DNA of 64,000 nt from Alicyclobacillus acidiphilus NBRC 100859 (GCF_001544355.1 NZ_BCQI01000013.1:25837-89836), one strand, 5' to 3'; counted from the first letter of the stretch, positions 1 to 8,548 are shown. Numbers and translations: made by a program. Notes: generated from the letters alone by a model not told the origin.

Positions 1-40
1 TGTAGGATTTACGTATCGCATCCTGTCTTAACGATCCGTC

Positions 41-70
41 GATAGAGAGAGGTCGCTGCCTCTCTCTATC
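41..70. repeat. perfect 12-bp inverted repeat, possible terminator
   Basis: GATAGAGAGAGG (41-52) and its exact reverse complement (59-70) are separated by 6 nt. The right arm overlaps the stop codon of the minus-strand ORF at 66-371. No T-run follows on either strand, so termination is only a possibility. Confidence 0.5.
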
Positions 71-371
71 CATCTATCCATACATGTGGCCAAGCTGAAT
101 GCGCATATATTCGTCTCAATTCCTCCACCGAGGTGAGCATGTGAAAACTTACGATTTTCAAGCATTCATCCGTGGTGAGCTTGTGCCAGCCAGAAAGCGG
201 CACCGTCGTGTAACGACCTTTCGCAGGGCTGTGTGTCCACTTGTTGTCTTCGCGCTCGACCCCAAACTGCAGAGTTTTATGATCAGCGTCATATCCACCT
301 AATCTCCAATGGACAGTCGAACTCGTAATTTTCAGGCCTGATACTTCGACATACTTCGCATCCCGCATCAC
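66..371 (-). CDS. hypothetical protein, 101 aa
   Basis: A soluble 101-residue protein with no signal peptide or membrane segment and no family I recognise. It starts GTG-ATG, so either codon could initiate, and no convincing Shine-Dalgarno site precedes it. Its composition (many Trp, His and charged residues, few rare codons) looks protein-like, and a perfect hairpin sits at its stop codon, which favours a real gene. No functional partner is visible because the window begins here. It could still be a chance reading frame. Confidence 0.4.
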   Translation of the reverse strand: MMRDAKYVEVSGLKITSSTVHWRLGGYDADHKTLQFGVEREDNKWTHSPAKGRYTTVPLSGWHKLTTDECLKIVSFHMLTSVEELRRIYAHSAWPHVWIDG

Positions 372-421
372 ATATACTGGTCATCGCCAACCAGGTGGGG
401 CAGCAAATGTGGCTGCCATGG

Positions 422-450
422 CCGTCAGCGTAGGTGGGGCTGACGGTTTT
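422..450 (+). terminator. hairpin with T-run
   Basis: CCGTCAGC (422-429) pairs with GCTGACGG (439-446) and TTTT follows on the plus strand. No plus-strand gene upstream is evident, so it may be one half of a compound 3' structure with the hairpin at 455-496. Confidence 0.4.
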
Positions 451-454
451 CAGG

Positions 455-496
455 TGAATGAGTGCAGCCTGTGAAGTCACAGGCTGCACTTCATTC
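455..496 (-). terminator. long hairpin downstream of the APC permease
   Basis: A 12-bp perfect stem (462-473 with 478-489), extended by about 6 bp through one bulge, lies 26 nt past the permease stop codon. It lacks a good T-run but is the likely 3' end of the ROK-permease transcript. Confidence 0.5.
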
Positions 497-521
497 CAGG
501 CCCCGTCCAAGGCGAGTCGAT

Positions 522-1907
522 TTAATCGACTGATTCAACGGACGGCCGAGCGTACTCTTCCTTGATCACCTTTTCGCCAAAGGGCCATTCCTTTTTGCGA
601 GCTGACCATACCAAGAAGACAATGATTCCCAGAACCGTCCACGCAATGGCCAAACGAATCGCGGGCCAACCAGATGAGTAAAACACGTATCCCCAGCCAA
701 TAAACGCCAAAATGCTTGGCAGTGGGTACAGCCATTGACGAAATGGCCGCTTCAAGTTCGGCTGGCGTTTCCGAAGAACGGTCAAAGCGACGATTTGGCC
801 CATGAACTGAATGACGATGGACGTTGCCATCAGCGCGTTAATGATTTGCGTCAGATTGAAGAAACAGCAGATCGCCATGATGCAGCCCATTACCAAAAGA
901 CTCACGTGCGGGAACTTCAATTTTGGATGCAAGCGCGCAAAGGATTTAAAGAACAAACCATCTCGAGCCGCGTTGTATGGAAGTCTCGAGGCGCCGAGCA
1001 GACCTGCGTAAACGGATGCAAAACAGGTCCAAATGATCAACAGCGTGATGAGGATTGCACCAGGTTGTCCCCACACTTTTTGAATTAATTGCGTTCCGAT
1101 GTCCGTGCTGTGCATGGCCGACTGCCAAGGGATATTCCCAATGATGCTGATGTTCATGCTAAGGTCAATGATGCCTACGAACAAAATGGATAACAAGATC
1201 GTCCGTGGAATGGTTCTTCCTGGATTCTTGACCTCATCCCCAAGATACGATGCCGTGTAGTACCCCATATAGTCGTAAATCGATATGAGCATCCCACTGC
1301 CAAGGCCAACGAAGAACTTGGATGGGGCAAACGCGCCCTGCGGGAACGAAAAAGCTAATTGTGCGCTGAAATGCGACGCTGCCGCAATGATGACGAGCAC
1401 GACAGTCAGGATGACACCCACCCACAACACAGTGGTCAGCTTGGCGACCGAATGAATTCTCCGCCAAAGCAGGACAATGGTAATGAAGGTAATCAAAACG
1501 GCTGTCAATTTCGCTTCCAGACCCGTCATATGCGGGAAAAAGTATTGCAAATAGTCCGTCAGTCCAATGGCGCCCGTGGACATAATGAGCGGAGTGACGA
1601 TGATGGTGGACCAAATAAAGAGGAATGGCATAAGTTTTCCAGTTCGGTATTGGAACGCTTCACGCAGGTATACGTACGTACCACCCTCTCCTGGCATGGC
1701 GGCACCGAGTTCGCTCCAGACCAATCCATCCAGCATCGCCAAAAGAGCGCCAATCAGCCAGCCGAAAATCGCCTGAGGGCCGCCCATCGTCGATAAAATA
1801 ATCGGGATCGTGATGAACGGTCCAGCGCCCATCATCTGTGACATATTGGTTGCCGTTGCCTGGAACAGTCCAATGCCACGTTCCAGTTTTGGTCCTTCTT
1901 GACCCAT
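522..1907 (-). CDS. APC-superfamily amino acid permease
   Basis: A 461-residue polytopic membrane protein with about twelve hydrophobic segments. The N-terminal stretch with QATATNMSQMMGAGPF resembles the first-helix unwound substrate site of amino acid/polyamine/organocation permeases. The ATG at 1907 is chosen because GAGGTG lies just upstream; the open frame continues to 2003 but that part overlaps the ROK gene. The start is 7 nt past the ROK stop, so the two are probably one transcript and the ROK protein probably controls this uptake system. The substrate cannot be read from sequence; an amino acid or amine is the family expectation, and a ROK partner is unusual for that. Confidence 0.85.
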   Translation of the reverse strand: MGQEGPKLERGIGLFQATATNMSQMMGAGPFITIPIILSTMGGPQAIFGWLIGALLAMLDGLVWSELGAAMPGEGGTYVYLREAFQYRTGKLMPFLFIWSTIIVTPLIMSTGAIGLTDYLQYFFPHMTGLEAKLTAVLITFITIVLLWRRIHSVAKLTTVLWVGVILTVVLVIIAAASHFSAQLAFSFPQGAFAPSKFFVGLGSGMLISIYDYMGYYTASYLGDEVKNPGRTIPRTILLSILFVGIIDLSMNISIIGNIPWQSAMHSTDIGTQLIQKVWGQPGAILITLLIIWTCFASVYAGLLGASRLPYNAARDGLFFKSFARLHPKLKFPHVSLLVMGCIMAICCFFNLTQIINALMATSIVIQFMGQIVALTVLRKRQPNLKRPFRQWLYPLPSILAFIGWGYVFYSSGWPAIRLAIAWTVLGIIVFLVWSARKKEWPFGEKVIKEEYARPSVESVD

Positions 1908-1914
1908 AGGATGT

Positions 1915-3114
1915 TCACCTCGACTTTGAAATGGAAGAAAATGAATCATAAACCCCAGACATGACGAAAATCGGGCAAGCTGAAGCACCGTATGCCCCAG
2001 CAAGTTCTCCTAATTTCGCCAATTTCAGATTCGTGTGAATTGGCATGATTTGTTTCAGACGCTGCTTAATTCCGTCGATCAACACTTCCCCTCTTTGGGC
2101 GACGCCGCCTCCAAGAATGATCGATGCGGGATTGACGAGCGCAATCATGTGCGCCAACGCAAAAGCCAGGTATTTTATGGTTCTGTCCATCACGTATAGA
2201 CCTAATTCGTCTCCGTGACTGGCTGCCTCAAACACCGTTTCGGCCCGAATGTCGCCTGCCTGGAGTGTTGAGTTGGGGTACGACGGTAAAAGCGTCTCCG
2301 CCTGCAAGCGAATTCCTGTCCCTGATGCGAGTCTCTCGAGCGCACCAAATTGGGAGATGTCTCCCCCATTGTCTGCGAACGGATCGACCGGGACATAGCC
2401 AACCTCGCCGGCATAGCCTTCAAAGCCTCGGTGAATTCGGCCGTCGATCATGAGCGCTGCCCCAATTCCGGTTCCAATCGACACAAATATGGTGTCTTTG
2501 TCGTCACCACCGGCGCCCATCCACTTCTCGCCGATCAGCGCCATATTGACGTCGTTGTCGATGATGATGGGGCCGGGCAGACTCGATTCAAATGCCTCCC
2601 TCAGGTTCACGTCAACCCAATTCAACCCTGGCGCGGCCACCACTGTTCCATCGACATGATTGACTAGACCGGGAACGCCAATTCCGGAACCGACAAACTT
2701 GTCCAGTGAAACACCAGATTCCTCTAAAAAGATTTGGGCTTCCTTGCGCAAATGCTCCACCGGATCGAGTCCATCGCGATGAGACGGGATTTTTCGCTGC
2801 GAAATGACCGAACCGCTTAAATCGGTTACCATAAACAGCGTCTTCGTCCCGCCTATGTCCATTCCGAAGGAGTAGCGAGCCGTTGGAACAAACTCGAGGT
2901 GAACCGATGGACGTCCCCCTTTGACCGTCGAGTCCCCTTTGCCCACTTCACGAACAAATCCTTCTGTGAGAAGGTCATCGACAATATTGGAGACAACGGA
3001 TCGGCTGATTCCCAACCGTTTCGCGATTTCGGCCCTCGAAATCGGTTGATTCATCCACACCTCCCGGAGCACGTTTGTCCGGTTCACATTGCGCACGACC
3101 GTCCCAATGCGCAT
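1915..3114 (-). CDS. ROK-family transcriptional repressor (XylR/NagC type)
   Basis: A 399-residue protein. Residues ~15-70 form a winged helix-turn-helix (RAEIAKRLGISRSVVSNIVDDLL), followed by a ROK sugar-kinase-like domain with GMDIGGTKT at ~85 and a GTGIGAALMIDG segment. The cysteines of the usual ROK zinc motif (CxCGxxGCxE) are absent: the equivalent stretch reads roughly DPFADNGGDISQFGALE. Such proteins normally bind sugars or phosphosugars and repress by binding GTTTGTTT-type palindromes, one of which lies 22 nt upstream of this gene. It is the first gene of a pair with the APC permease, so autoregulation plus permease control is likely. Confidence 0.88.
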   Translation of the reverse strand: MRIGTVVRNVNRTNVLREVWMNQPISRAEIAKRLGISRSVVSNIVDDLLTEGFVREVGKGDSTVKGGRPSVHLEFVPTARYSFGMDIGGTKTLFMVTDLSGSVISQRKIPSHRDGLDPVEHLRKEAQIFLEESGVSLDKFVGSGIGVPGLVNHVDGTVVAAPGLNWVDVNLREAFESSLPGPIIIDNDVNMALIGEKWMGAGGDDKDTIFVSIGTGIGAALMIDGRIHRGFEGYAGEVGYVPVDPFADNGGDISQFGALERLASGTGIRLQAETLLPSYPNSTLQAGDIRAETVFEAASHGDELGLYVMDRTIKYLAFALAHMIALVNPASIILGGGVAQRGEVLIDGIKQRLKQIMPIHTNLKLAKLGELAGAYGASACPIFVMSGVYDSFSSISKSR

Positions 3115-3136
3115 AGACTCACATCCTTAGCACGAT

Positions 3137-3163
3137 GTTTGTTTGTTCTAGTACCAAACAAAC
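3137..3163 (-). promoter_or_regulatory. palindromic ROK/XylR-like operator
   Basis: GTTTGTTTG (3137-3145) and CAAACAAAC (3155-3163) form a perfect 9-bp inverted repeat with a 9-bp spacer. It resembles the xyl operators of Bacillus, bound by the ROK protein XylR, and lies directly upstream of the ROK gene. Confidence 0.75.
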
Positions 3164-3236
3164 GTTTTGTCGATTATAACTCGGCTTCGCGCTGTTGTAA
3201 ACGCATTCACACAATACAGTTTTTGTCTAAATCGCA

Positions 3237-4139
3237 TCAACGAGTCTGTCCGTCCGTGCGAACTGCCATCTTGTCGATCACGGCGAGAAATTGCTTGAGC
3301 ACCTCTGACTGATCCTCACGGCGCCATGCGACACCCATCTCCACTTGAGGCCTTTCGCCTGTGATGGGCAAATACCGGACGTCGCGCGTGTGAACGTGCT
3401 GCGTCGATCCCGGCAAAATGCTGACGCCAATCTCCGCACCGACCAATCCGACAACCGTCTGAACCTCTGTCACCTCAAGACGAATGGAGGGGCTCACCCC
3501 TGCTTCGTGAAAGAGAGTCACGATGCTGTCGTACAGACCGGGCCATATCGACCGCGATACCAAAATGAGCTGCTCCCCCCGCAACTGCTTCATCGTGATC
3601 GACTTCTCCGCAGCCAAGCGGTGGGATACCGGAACGACCGCCACGCACTGATCTCGCCGAATGGTGCGAACTGTCAACGCTGGATGGGACGTCGGTGGGC
3701 GCAACACCCCTACGTCGATGGTGCCGTTGAGCAGCGCGTCAATTTGATCTGGCGTGGGCATCTCGTGCAACACGAGATCGACATCGGGGTACTGGTCCTG
3801 GTACACGCGAATGACGCTCGGCAGCACATCGTAGGTCGCAGAGCCAACGAACCCGAGAACCAGCCTGCCCATCTTACCAAGCTGCGCTTTGCGCGCCATC
3901 TGTTCCGCCTGTTGAAGCAAGGCAAACAGGCGCCTTACCTCGCCGAGATACACGCGTCCCGCGTCCGACAACTCGACACGGCGGTTGGTCCGATGAAACA
4001 GAAGCACACCGAGCTCATCCTCAAGCTGACGTATTTGCTGGCTGAGAGGCGGCTGTGTCATCCCTAGGCGCGACGCGGCGCGGCCAAAATGCAATTCTTC
4101 TGCCACCGCGATGAAGTACTCCAATTGTCGAAGTTCCAC
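3237..4139 (-). CDS. cidR: LysR-family regulator, CidR-like
   Basis: A 300-residue LysR protein. The N-terminal helix-turn-helix reads LEYFIAVAEELHFGRAASRLGMTQPPLSQQI, and residues ~90-295 form the periplasmic-binding-like effector domain. The GTG at 4139 is taken as start because AGAGGGGA lies 6 nt upstream and the protein then begins VELRQLEYF, as in most LysR members. It is divergent from cidA-cidB, the same arrangement as cidR/cidABC in staphylococci and ywbI-ywbHG in B. subtilis, so it probably activates that operon in response to overflow metabolites. The name rests on gene order. Confidence 0.85.
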   Translation of the reverse strand: MELRQLEYFIAVAEELHFGRAASRLGMTQPPLSQQIRQLEDELGVLLFHRTNRRVELSDAGRVYLGEVRRLFALLQQAEQMARKAQLGKMGRLVLGFVGSATYDVLPSVIRVYQDQYPDVDLVLHEMPTPDQIDALLNGTIDVGVLRPPTSHPALTVRTIRRDQCVAVVPVSHRLAAEKSITMKQLRGEQLILVSRSIWPGLYDSIVTLFHEAGVSPSIRLEVTEVQTVVGLVGAEIGVSILPGSTQHVHTRDVRYLPITGERPQVEMGVAWRREDQSEVLKQFLAVIDKMAVRTDGQTR

Positions 4140-4248
4140 ATGGATTCCCCTCTGCAATTAATTCGTATCACGACTCAATTACACAACTTTTATATATTAG
4201 ACGCACATCATGATCAAGCGTATCCTACTTAAGGAAGGAGGGTTTTCA

Positions 4249-4680
4249 TTGTTTGTGGCTATACGATCGAAAGTGACGCACATCTTTGGGATCATCCTGC
4301 AAGTCGCGTGTTTGTTTGGACTCAGCGAGATCGGCACGTGGATATCCAAGGCGTTGGACGTGCCTGTTCCAGGAAGCATTTGGGGACTCATCATCCTGTT
4401 TCTGTTGTTGAAATTCAAAATCGTCAAGCTGGAATGGGTTTCTTCCGGAGGGGACTGGCTCATCCGCGAAATGCTGTTGTTCTTCATCCCATCTTCAGTG
4501 GGCATTCTCTCCTATGGGAACCTGATGCTGCACCAAGGCATTCAGATTGTGGTGACCATCGTCACCAGCACGGCGCTTGTCATGCTCGTTACCGGCGCGA
4601 TCGCCGAAACCGTATGGAAGTCGAGACAGCGACGAAACGTGAAGTCAAGGTACGCCAAAGAGGAGGCTTCCTCATGTTGA
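4249..4680 (+). CDS. cidA: CidA/LrgA-family holin-like membrane protein
   Basis: About 143 residues with four hydrophobic segments and the family signature VPVPGSIWGLIILFLLL. CidA-type proteins are small holin-like membrane proteins linked to cell lysis, murein hydrolase activity and organic-acid export. I place the start at the TTG at 4249, because GGAAGGAGGG at about 4231-4242 is well spaced for it. An ATG at 4210 would add 13 residues but has no ribosome site. The 3' end overlaps the start of cidB by 7 nt, so translation is coupled. LysR control from the divergent gene is expected. Confidence 0.85.
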   Translation: MFVAIRSKVTHIFGIILQVACLFGLSEIGTWISKALDVPVPGSIWGLIILFLLLKFKIVKLEWVSSGGDWLIREMLLFFIPSSVGILSYGNLMLHQGIQIVVTIVTSTALVMLVTGAIAETVWKSRQRRNVKSRYAKEEASSC

Positions 4681-5354
4681 TGTGGATGGGCCTGGTGATG
4701 ACCGTGGTGTTCTACTGGGGAGGTAAAACGTTATACAAAAAAGTTCGATTTGTTTTGCTCAACCCAATGATTACGTGTCTGATCGCACTCATCGTGGTGC
4801 TGCTGTGCACACACATGTCGTACTCGACGTACTTTTCGCGGAGCAAGCTGCTGACGGACATGCTCAACCCGGCGACGGTCGCTTTGGCTATTCCGCTGTA
4901 TCGCCATTTTGACGTACTGAAGCGGCACATTGCCGAATTCCTGCTCAGTTTGGCATGCGGAGCAACGGTAGCGGTGACTTCCTCCGTCTTGCTGGCGCGC
5001 GTCATGCGCTTAAGTGGAAGCATCGCGCTTAGTGTTGCGCCGAGATCGGTCACAACGCCAATCGCCATGGATATTTCACAGACGCTTGGAGGCATCCCTG
5101 CGTTGACGGCGGTGTTCGTGATTATCACAGGATTGTCCGGCGTCATTCTCGGCCCACTGATCATTCGCGTCTGCCGCATTCAGTCGTCCGTTGCCAAAGG
5201 CACACTGTTCGGCATGGGCTGCCATGGATTGGGTACAGCTCGCGCCTTCGAGATTGGCCAGATGGAAGGCACCTGTGCGAGCTTGTCGATGGTGACCGCG
5301 GCTTTCATCACTCTCGCGCTGGCCCCAGTATTGGTTCCACTGCTGCGCGCGTGA
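4674..5354 (+). CDS. cidB: CidB/LrgB-family membrane protein
   Basis: A 226-residue hydrophobic protein typical in length for LrgB/YwbG. Recognisable segments include SVAPRSVTTPIAMDIS, GGIPALTA and a GCHGLGTARAFE stretch near the C-terminus, all characteristic of the family. The ATG at 4674 follows AAAGAGGAGG and overlaps the end of cidA. CidB is the partner of the CidA holin-like protein and acts in the cytoplasmic membrane. The open frame runs further upstream (to 4308), but that is only cidA in another frame. Confidence 0.88.
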   Translation: MLMWMGLVMTVVFYWGGKTLYKKVRFVLLNPMITCLIALIVVLLCTHMSYSTYFSRSKLLTDMLNPATVALAIPLYRHFDVLKRHIAEFLLSLACGATVAVTSSVLLARVMRLSGSIALSVAPRSVTTPIAMDISQTLGGIPALTAVFVIITGLSGVILGPLIIRVCRIQSSVAKGTLFGMGCHGLGTARAFEIGQMEGTCASLSMVTAAFITLALAPVLVPLLRA

Positions 5355-5371
5355 ATGGTCGGCCGCGGCAT

Positions 5372-6130
5372 TCACGACAATCGCCTGTCGATCACGACGG
5401 ATGAAGCGATCGTCTTTGCCGCAAATTGAAAACTGGACGCCTGCAGCGCGAGCACAGCCACCGTTATGGCATGGGCGACCGACCTTCGTTCTTCCGCCCC
5501 TGCATCAGCCAGCCCCTCGGCGAACGTGCGCGCGTGATGCGCGATGTCGGCGACGGCCAACCCTTTTGTCCGAAATTTCTCATAAACCTCCGCGTACGCA
5601 GCCAAAAAGTCCACCGGATGAATCACATCGTCGTCATCGGACCGGGGATCGTTGAAAATGAGTCCCAACATGCGTCGAATGGACTCAAAATCCAATGACG
5701 ATTTCAGATCCTCGATGACAAAGATGGTCGCGACCTGTTCGACGGAATACTTCTTACCGGCCTGCGGCGTCGCGATGATATCCTTCACGTCACGCTTAAT
5801 CCAGTTTTGAACCGTCGTCGTCGACAGATTCGCGTACTCCATTTGGTTTCCCAGTGCGACAATATCGTTCATGGAGAAACCGATACTTTTCGATCTCGCC
5901 CCCTCCAAACCGATGATCTTATGCAAGATTGGCGGCAGCGTCGGAATGCCCCCTGGCATCGCGAGCGACAGGCCTGCGTCGTTTGATGAGCGGCCCGAAG
6001 CATCGCCCAATTCATTCGATCTCGATGATCGCATGGCCGACCAAACGGTCTTCACTAAGGCCAACGCCTCAGTAACATTCATAGCCCGCAAATGAATCAG
6101 CAGCTTGGCCATTTGGTACCGAGTGAACAT
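5372..6130 (-). CDS. DUF1836 HTH-type regulator
   Basis: A 252-residue protein with the conserved DUF1836 core: LPPILHKIIGLEGARSKSIG, then MNDIVALGNQMEYANLSTTTVQNWIKRD and DLKSSLDFESIRRMLGLIF. The middle part resembles a MerR-like helix-turn-helix, so DNA binding is likely although the family is poorly characterised. The ATG at 6130 follows AAGGGGTGG with good spacing; a GTG at 6139 is less likely. It is divergent from the DUF2653 membrane protein, and the shared intergenic region carries six copies of a GTTCAT/ATGAAC element, the obvious candidate binding site. Confidence 0.85.
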   Translation of the reverse strand: MFTRYQMAKLLIHLRAMNVTEALALVKTVWSAMRSSRSNELGDASGRSSNDAGLSLAMPGGIPTLPPILHKIIGLEGARSKSIGFSMNDIVALGNQMEYANLSTTTVQNWIKRDVKDIIATPQAGKKYSVEQVATIFVIEDLKSSLDFESIRRMLGLIFNDPRSDDDDVIHPVDFLAAYAEVYEKFRTKGLAVADIAHHARTFAEGLADAGAEERRSVAHAITVAVLALQASSFQFAAKTIASSVVIDRRLS

Positions 6131-6156
6131 GCCATCCACCCCTTCGAATAGTTCTC

Positions 6157-6260
6157 ATGAACTCATTATACGACCATGAACCCAACAAGCATACTGCATG
6201 TTGACACCCTTATAACAAGTTCATATAATATGTTCATAAAATAAGTTCATATGAACTTAT
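6157..6260. promoter_or_regulatory. cluster of six GTTCAT/ATGAAC operator-like elements
   Basis: ATGAAC occurs at 6157 and 6176, GTTCAT at 6219, 6232 and 6245, and ATGAAC at 6251; the last two form a perfect 20-bp palindrome at 6241-6260. Copies overlap the promoter spacer and start site at 6201-6229. This is the only intergenic region between the DUF1836 regulator and the DUF2653 membrane gene. Confidence 0.7.
6201..6229 (+). promoter_or_regulatory. consensus sigma-A promoter
   Basis: TTGACA (6201-6206), 17-nt spacer, TATAAT (6224-6229): a perfect vegetative promoter. It would drive the DUF2653 membrane gene and is strong enough to need repression by the flanking operator-like repeats. Confidence 0.85.
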
Positions 6261-6323
6261 CAATCCGAGCCTCCCGTTGTAAGACCATGTCACAGGGAGG
6301 CGGTAGAGGGAGAATGAATCCAG

Positions 6324-7313
6324 TTGAAACGTTTGCTTACCATCATCGTCGCAGCGGCTTTGCTGTTCAGCATGCCAAGCGTCGCGTTCGCACGCAGTTA
6401 CAGCGGCGGACGAAGCTATCACTCGAGTTATTCGAGCCATAGCTTTGGCAGTTCTTCGTCAGGGCGCTCGTATTCGAGCGGCTCAACGTTCGGGCTGCCG
6501 AAAACGGGTAGTCCATCGACAGGCACCTACCGCTCGTCGACGAAGAGTTACAGCGGCGGTTCGACGTATCGTTCGAACAAATCGACGACACGTACGACAA
6601 CCACGCGGACAACGCGGTCGTCGTTTGGCGGTTCGTACGGTTACGGCGCCAGCGGGTATGGATTCTACCCTGGACATTTCGGATCGTTTGTCTCAGGATT
6701 CTTCCTCGGAAGTCTCTTTCATCCATTCGGATGGGGATTTGGCGGTCCGTATTACGGAGGCGGTCCAGGCTACTTCACATCCGGCGGCTGGGGAGGCCCT
6801 GGCTATTCACCGTTCTGGTCCGTGATTGGCATCATGGTCGATATCATCGTCCTGCTTCTGTTGATCAAATTGATTGTCGCTATTGGCCGCACCGTGGCTC
6901 GACGGAGAAGGTCGACCTATGAAAGGCCTGGATATCGAAGGGGGCATGATCCAATGTACGATGACGACTATATCGACGAAACGATAGAACGAACGGAAAC
7001 GGTCGAGATCGTCAAAACCGTCGCGACACTCGATGAACAAGCGGTCTGCGACGCCTGCTGCGAGTATGTGGCGCGCGTTCGCCATTGCGATCCGAGCGAC
7101 GTCACCGTGGACCTGCTCTATGACTACGCTGGCCGCTTCGGTGCAGACATCTGGGTTCGCGGAACAGTCGCGCCGTCGCTGGGAGACGCTGAGTTGAGAG
7201 AGGCTGTCGCGGCGTTCGTCGCGGATCGGGAACACGTCACACGGGGCAGAGTGAGTGTGAATCTGAAATTCGAGCCTGGACTCGGCGTCCACGCAGAGGC
7301 AGAGGTTCTGTAA
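6324..7313 (+). CDS. secreted/membrane Gly-Ser-Tyr-rich protein with C-terminal DUF2653 (YxcD-like) domain
   Basis: A 329-residue protein. Residues 1-23 are a signal peptide ending VAFA. Residues ~24-165 are a low-complexity Ser/Tyr/Gly/Thr-rich region, and ~166-188 a membrane segment (VIGIMVDIIVLLLLIKLIVAIG) followed by an Arg-rich stop-transfer stretch. Residues ~235-329 match the DUF2653/YxcD pattern (AVCDACCEYVARVRHCDPSDV, then YGRFGADIWVRG-like and EAVAAFVADREHV). The layout predicts an outside disordered region and a cytoplasmic DUF2653 domain; YxcD is usually a small soluble protein. The TTG start is chosen for frame and signal peptide, with GAGGGAGA 11 nt upstream. Expression is probably controlled by the divergent DUF1836 protein. 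Confidence 0.8.
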   Translation: MKRLLTIIVAAALLFSMPSVAFARSYSGGRSYHSSYSSHSFGSSSSGRSYSSGSTFGLPKTGSPSTGTYRSSTKSYSGGSTYRSNKSTTRTTTTRTTRSSFGGSYGYGASGYGFYPGHFGSFVSGFFLGSLFHPFGWGFGGPYYGGGPGYFTSGGWGGPGYSPFWSVIGIMVDIIVLLLLIKLIVAIGRTVARRRRSTYERPGYRRGHDPMYDDDYIDETIERTETVEIVKTVATLDEQAVCDACCEYVARVRHCDPSDVTVDLLYDYAGRFGADIWVRGTVAPSLGDAELREAVAAFVADREHVTRGRVSVNLKFEPGLGVHAEAEVL

Positions 7314-7345
7314 CAAGTTGTCCGATCAGGCTAAGCGAAACAAGA

Positions 7346-7392
7346 GGCCGCGTCCCCCACGGATAGTCGACCATATCCGCCGGAACGCGGCC
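7346..7392. terminator. bidirectional hairpin between convergent genes
   Basis: GGCCGCGT (7346-7353) pairs with ACGCGGCC (7385-7392), and an inner CGGATA/TATCCG (7360-7365, 7374-7379) extends the structure. It lies between the convergent DUF2653 and esterase genes. Confidence 0.55.
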
Positions 7393-7405
7393 AATTGTAC
7401 GTAGA

Positions 7406-8548
7406 CTATACCGAGACCTGTTGACTATCGGACGCTTGGCCATTTTGTTCGATGAACGACACGATGCGCTGAACCACCGTCGGTATGCTCGGCGATGGAT
7501 TGCCACCGACAGGCACGAGTTCGTGCGACGCGTGGTTGACCAGGAGCAATTGCGGGTGATCCCCTTGCGCCTGCAGCTTGTCGTACAACTCAAGGGACAG
7601 CCTCGGCGGATCGACCGGATCCTGTTTGCCTTGCACAATCAAAAATGGCGGGTCCCCGGAACGGACGTAGCTGACCGCGCTCGCGTCGCGTATCAACTGC
7701 GGCGTCAGTACCCCGAAAGCTGGCGTAGGTCGGGAACCGAATTTTGCCAACCACTTATCTGCATAATAACTTCTGTCCACCGGGCCGAACAGATCGACCA
7801 CCGCGCGAATCGACGTATTCGAGGTATTCGTTGGATTCGACGTGCCGGAGTCGGCAATTTCACTGGATTTCGTCTTCTCCTGCATCGTCAGGCCAACCAG
7901 ACTGGCCAGTGCTCCACCTGCGCTGTCACCGATCGTGGTGATGGCATTCGGATTTAGATGTAAACTGGAAGCATGGGCCTGCAAGTATTGAACCGACGCT
8001 TTGGCATCGTCAATTTGCGAAGGCCATTTATATTTTGGGGCCAATCGATAATTGACTGAAGCAAAGGCGAATCCATCGTTTACAAGCGAACGTTCGATCT
8101 CGCTGATGATCCATTCCTTGCGGTACTTCTGGCCTTTGCGTATGACGGCGCTGCCGCTGATGAGCGATCCGCCGTGAAAGTACACGACCGTCGGCAATGC
8201 CTGCCCAGGATTGACGTGTACCGGTTCGAACAGATAGAGCGTCTCACGACATCCATCCACATCTTCATACGTCAACGTTCGCCTGCTCCCGACCAACAGC
8301 GGATTCCACACCGACGTCTGAAGCGGACTTGGCTTGGCGTATCCTTGATGGTTGCCCATCATCAATTCTGAAACGGGCGATTGTGGATGGGACGGAGTAC
8401 CGCCAACCGCCGCAAACACGGGGCCGCACGCCACGGCTCCCACAGTACAAGCGATGAACGCAGAGTACGCACTAAGACGAGTATTCGCCAGCACTTGGCG
8501 CAAACGTGAGCGCGCACGACCACGTTCAGAGATGGATCCTCGTCTCAT
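7406..8548 (-). CDS. exported alpha/beta hydrolase (HSL-type esterase/lipase)
   Basis: 380 residues. An N-terminal basic stretch and hydrophobic segment (~25-50, ending VFA) look like a signal peptide or anchor. The hydrolase domain carries the HGGS oxyanion motif (YFHGGSLISGSAV), the nucleophile elbow GDSAGGALA, and a C-terminal acid/base pair likely in KQDPVDPP and NHASHEL, as in hormone-sensitive-lipase-like esterases. The ATG at 8548 follows GGAGGAG at correct spacing; a start 7 codons upstream lacks a ribosome site. Its 5' leader region contains a terminator-like hairpin and a tiny ORF (8716-8808), so expression may be attenuated. The substrate is unknown; carboxylic esters are likely. 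Confidence 0.85.
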   Translation of the reverse strand: MRRGSISERGRARSRLRQVLANTRLSAYSAFIACTVGAVACGPVFAAVGGTPSHPQSPVSELMMGNHQGYAKPSPLQTSVWNPLLVGSRRTLTYEDVDGCRETLYLFEPVHVNPGQALPTVVYFHGGSLISGSAVIRKGQKYRKEWIISEIERSLVNDGFAFASVNYRLAPKYKWPSQIDDAKASVQYLQAHASSLHLNPNAITTIGDSAGGALASLVGLTMQEKTKSSEIADSGTSNPTNTSNTSIRAVVDLFGPVDRSYYADKWLAKFGSRPTPAFGVLTPQLIRDASAVSYVRSGDPPFLIVQGKQDPVDPPRLSLELYDKLQAQGDHPQLLLVNHASHELVPVGGNPSPSIPTVVQRIVSFIEQNGQASDSQQVSV

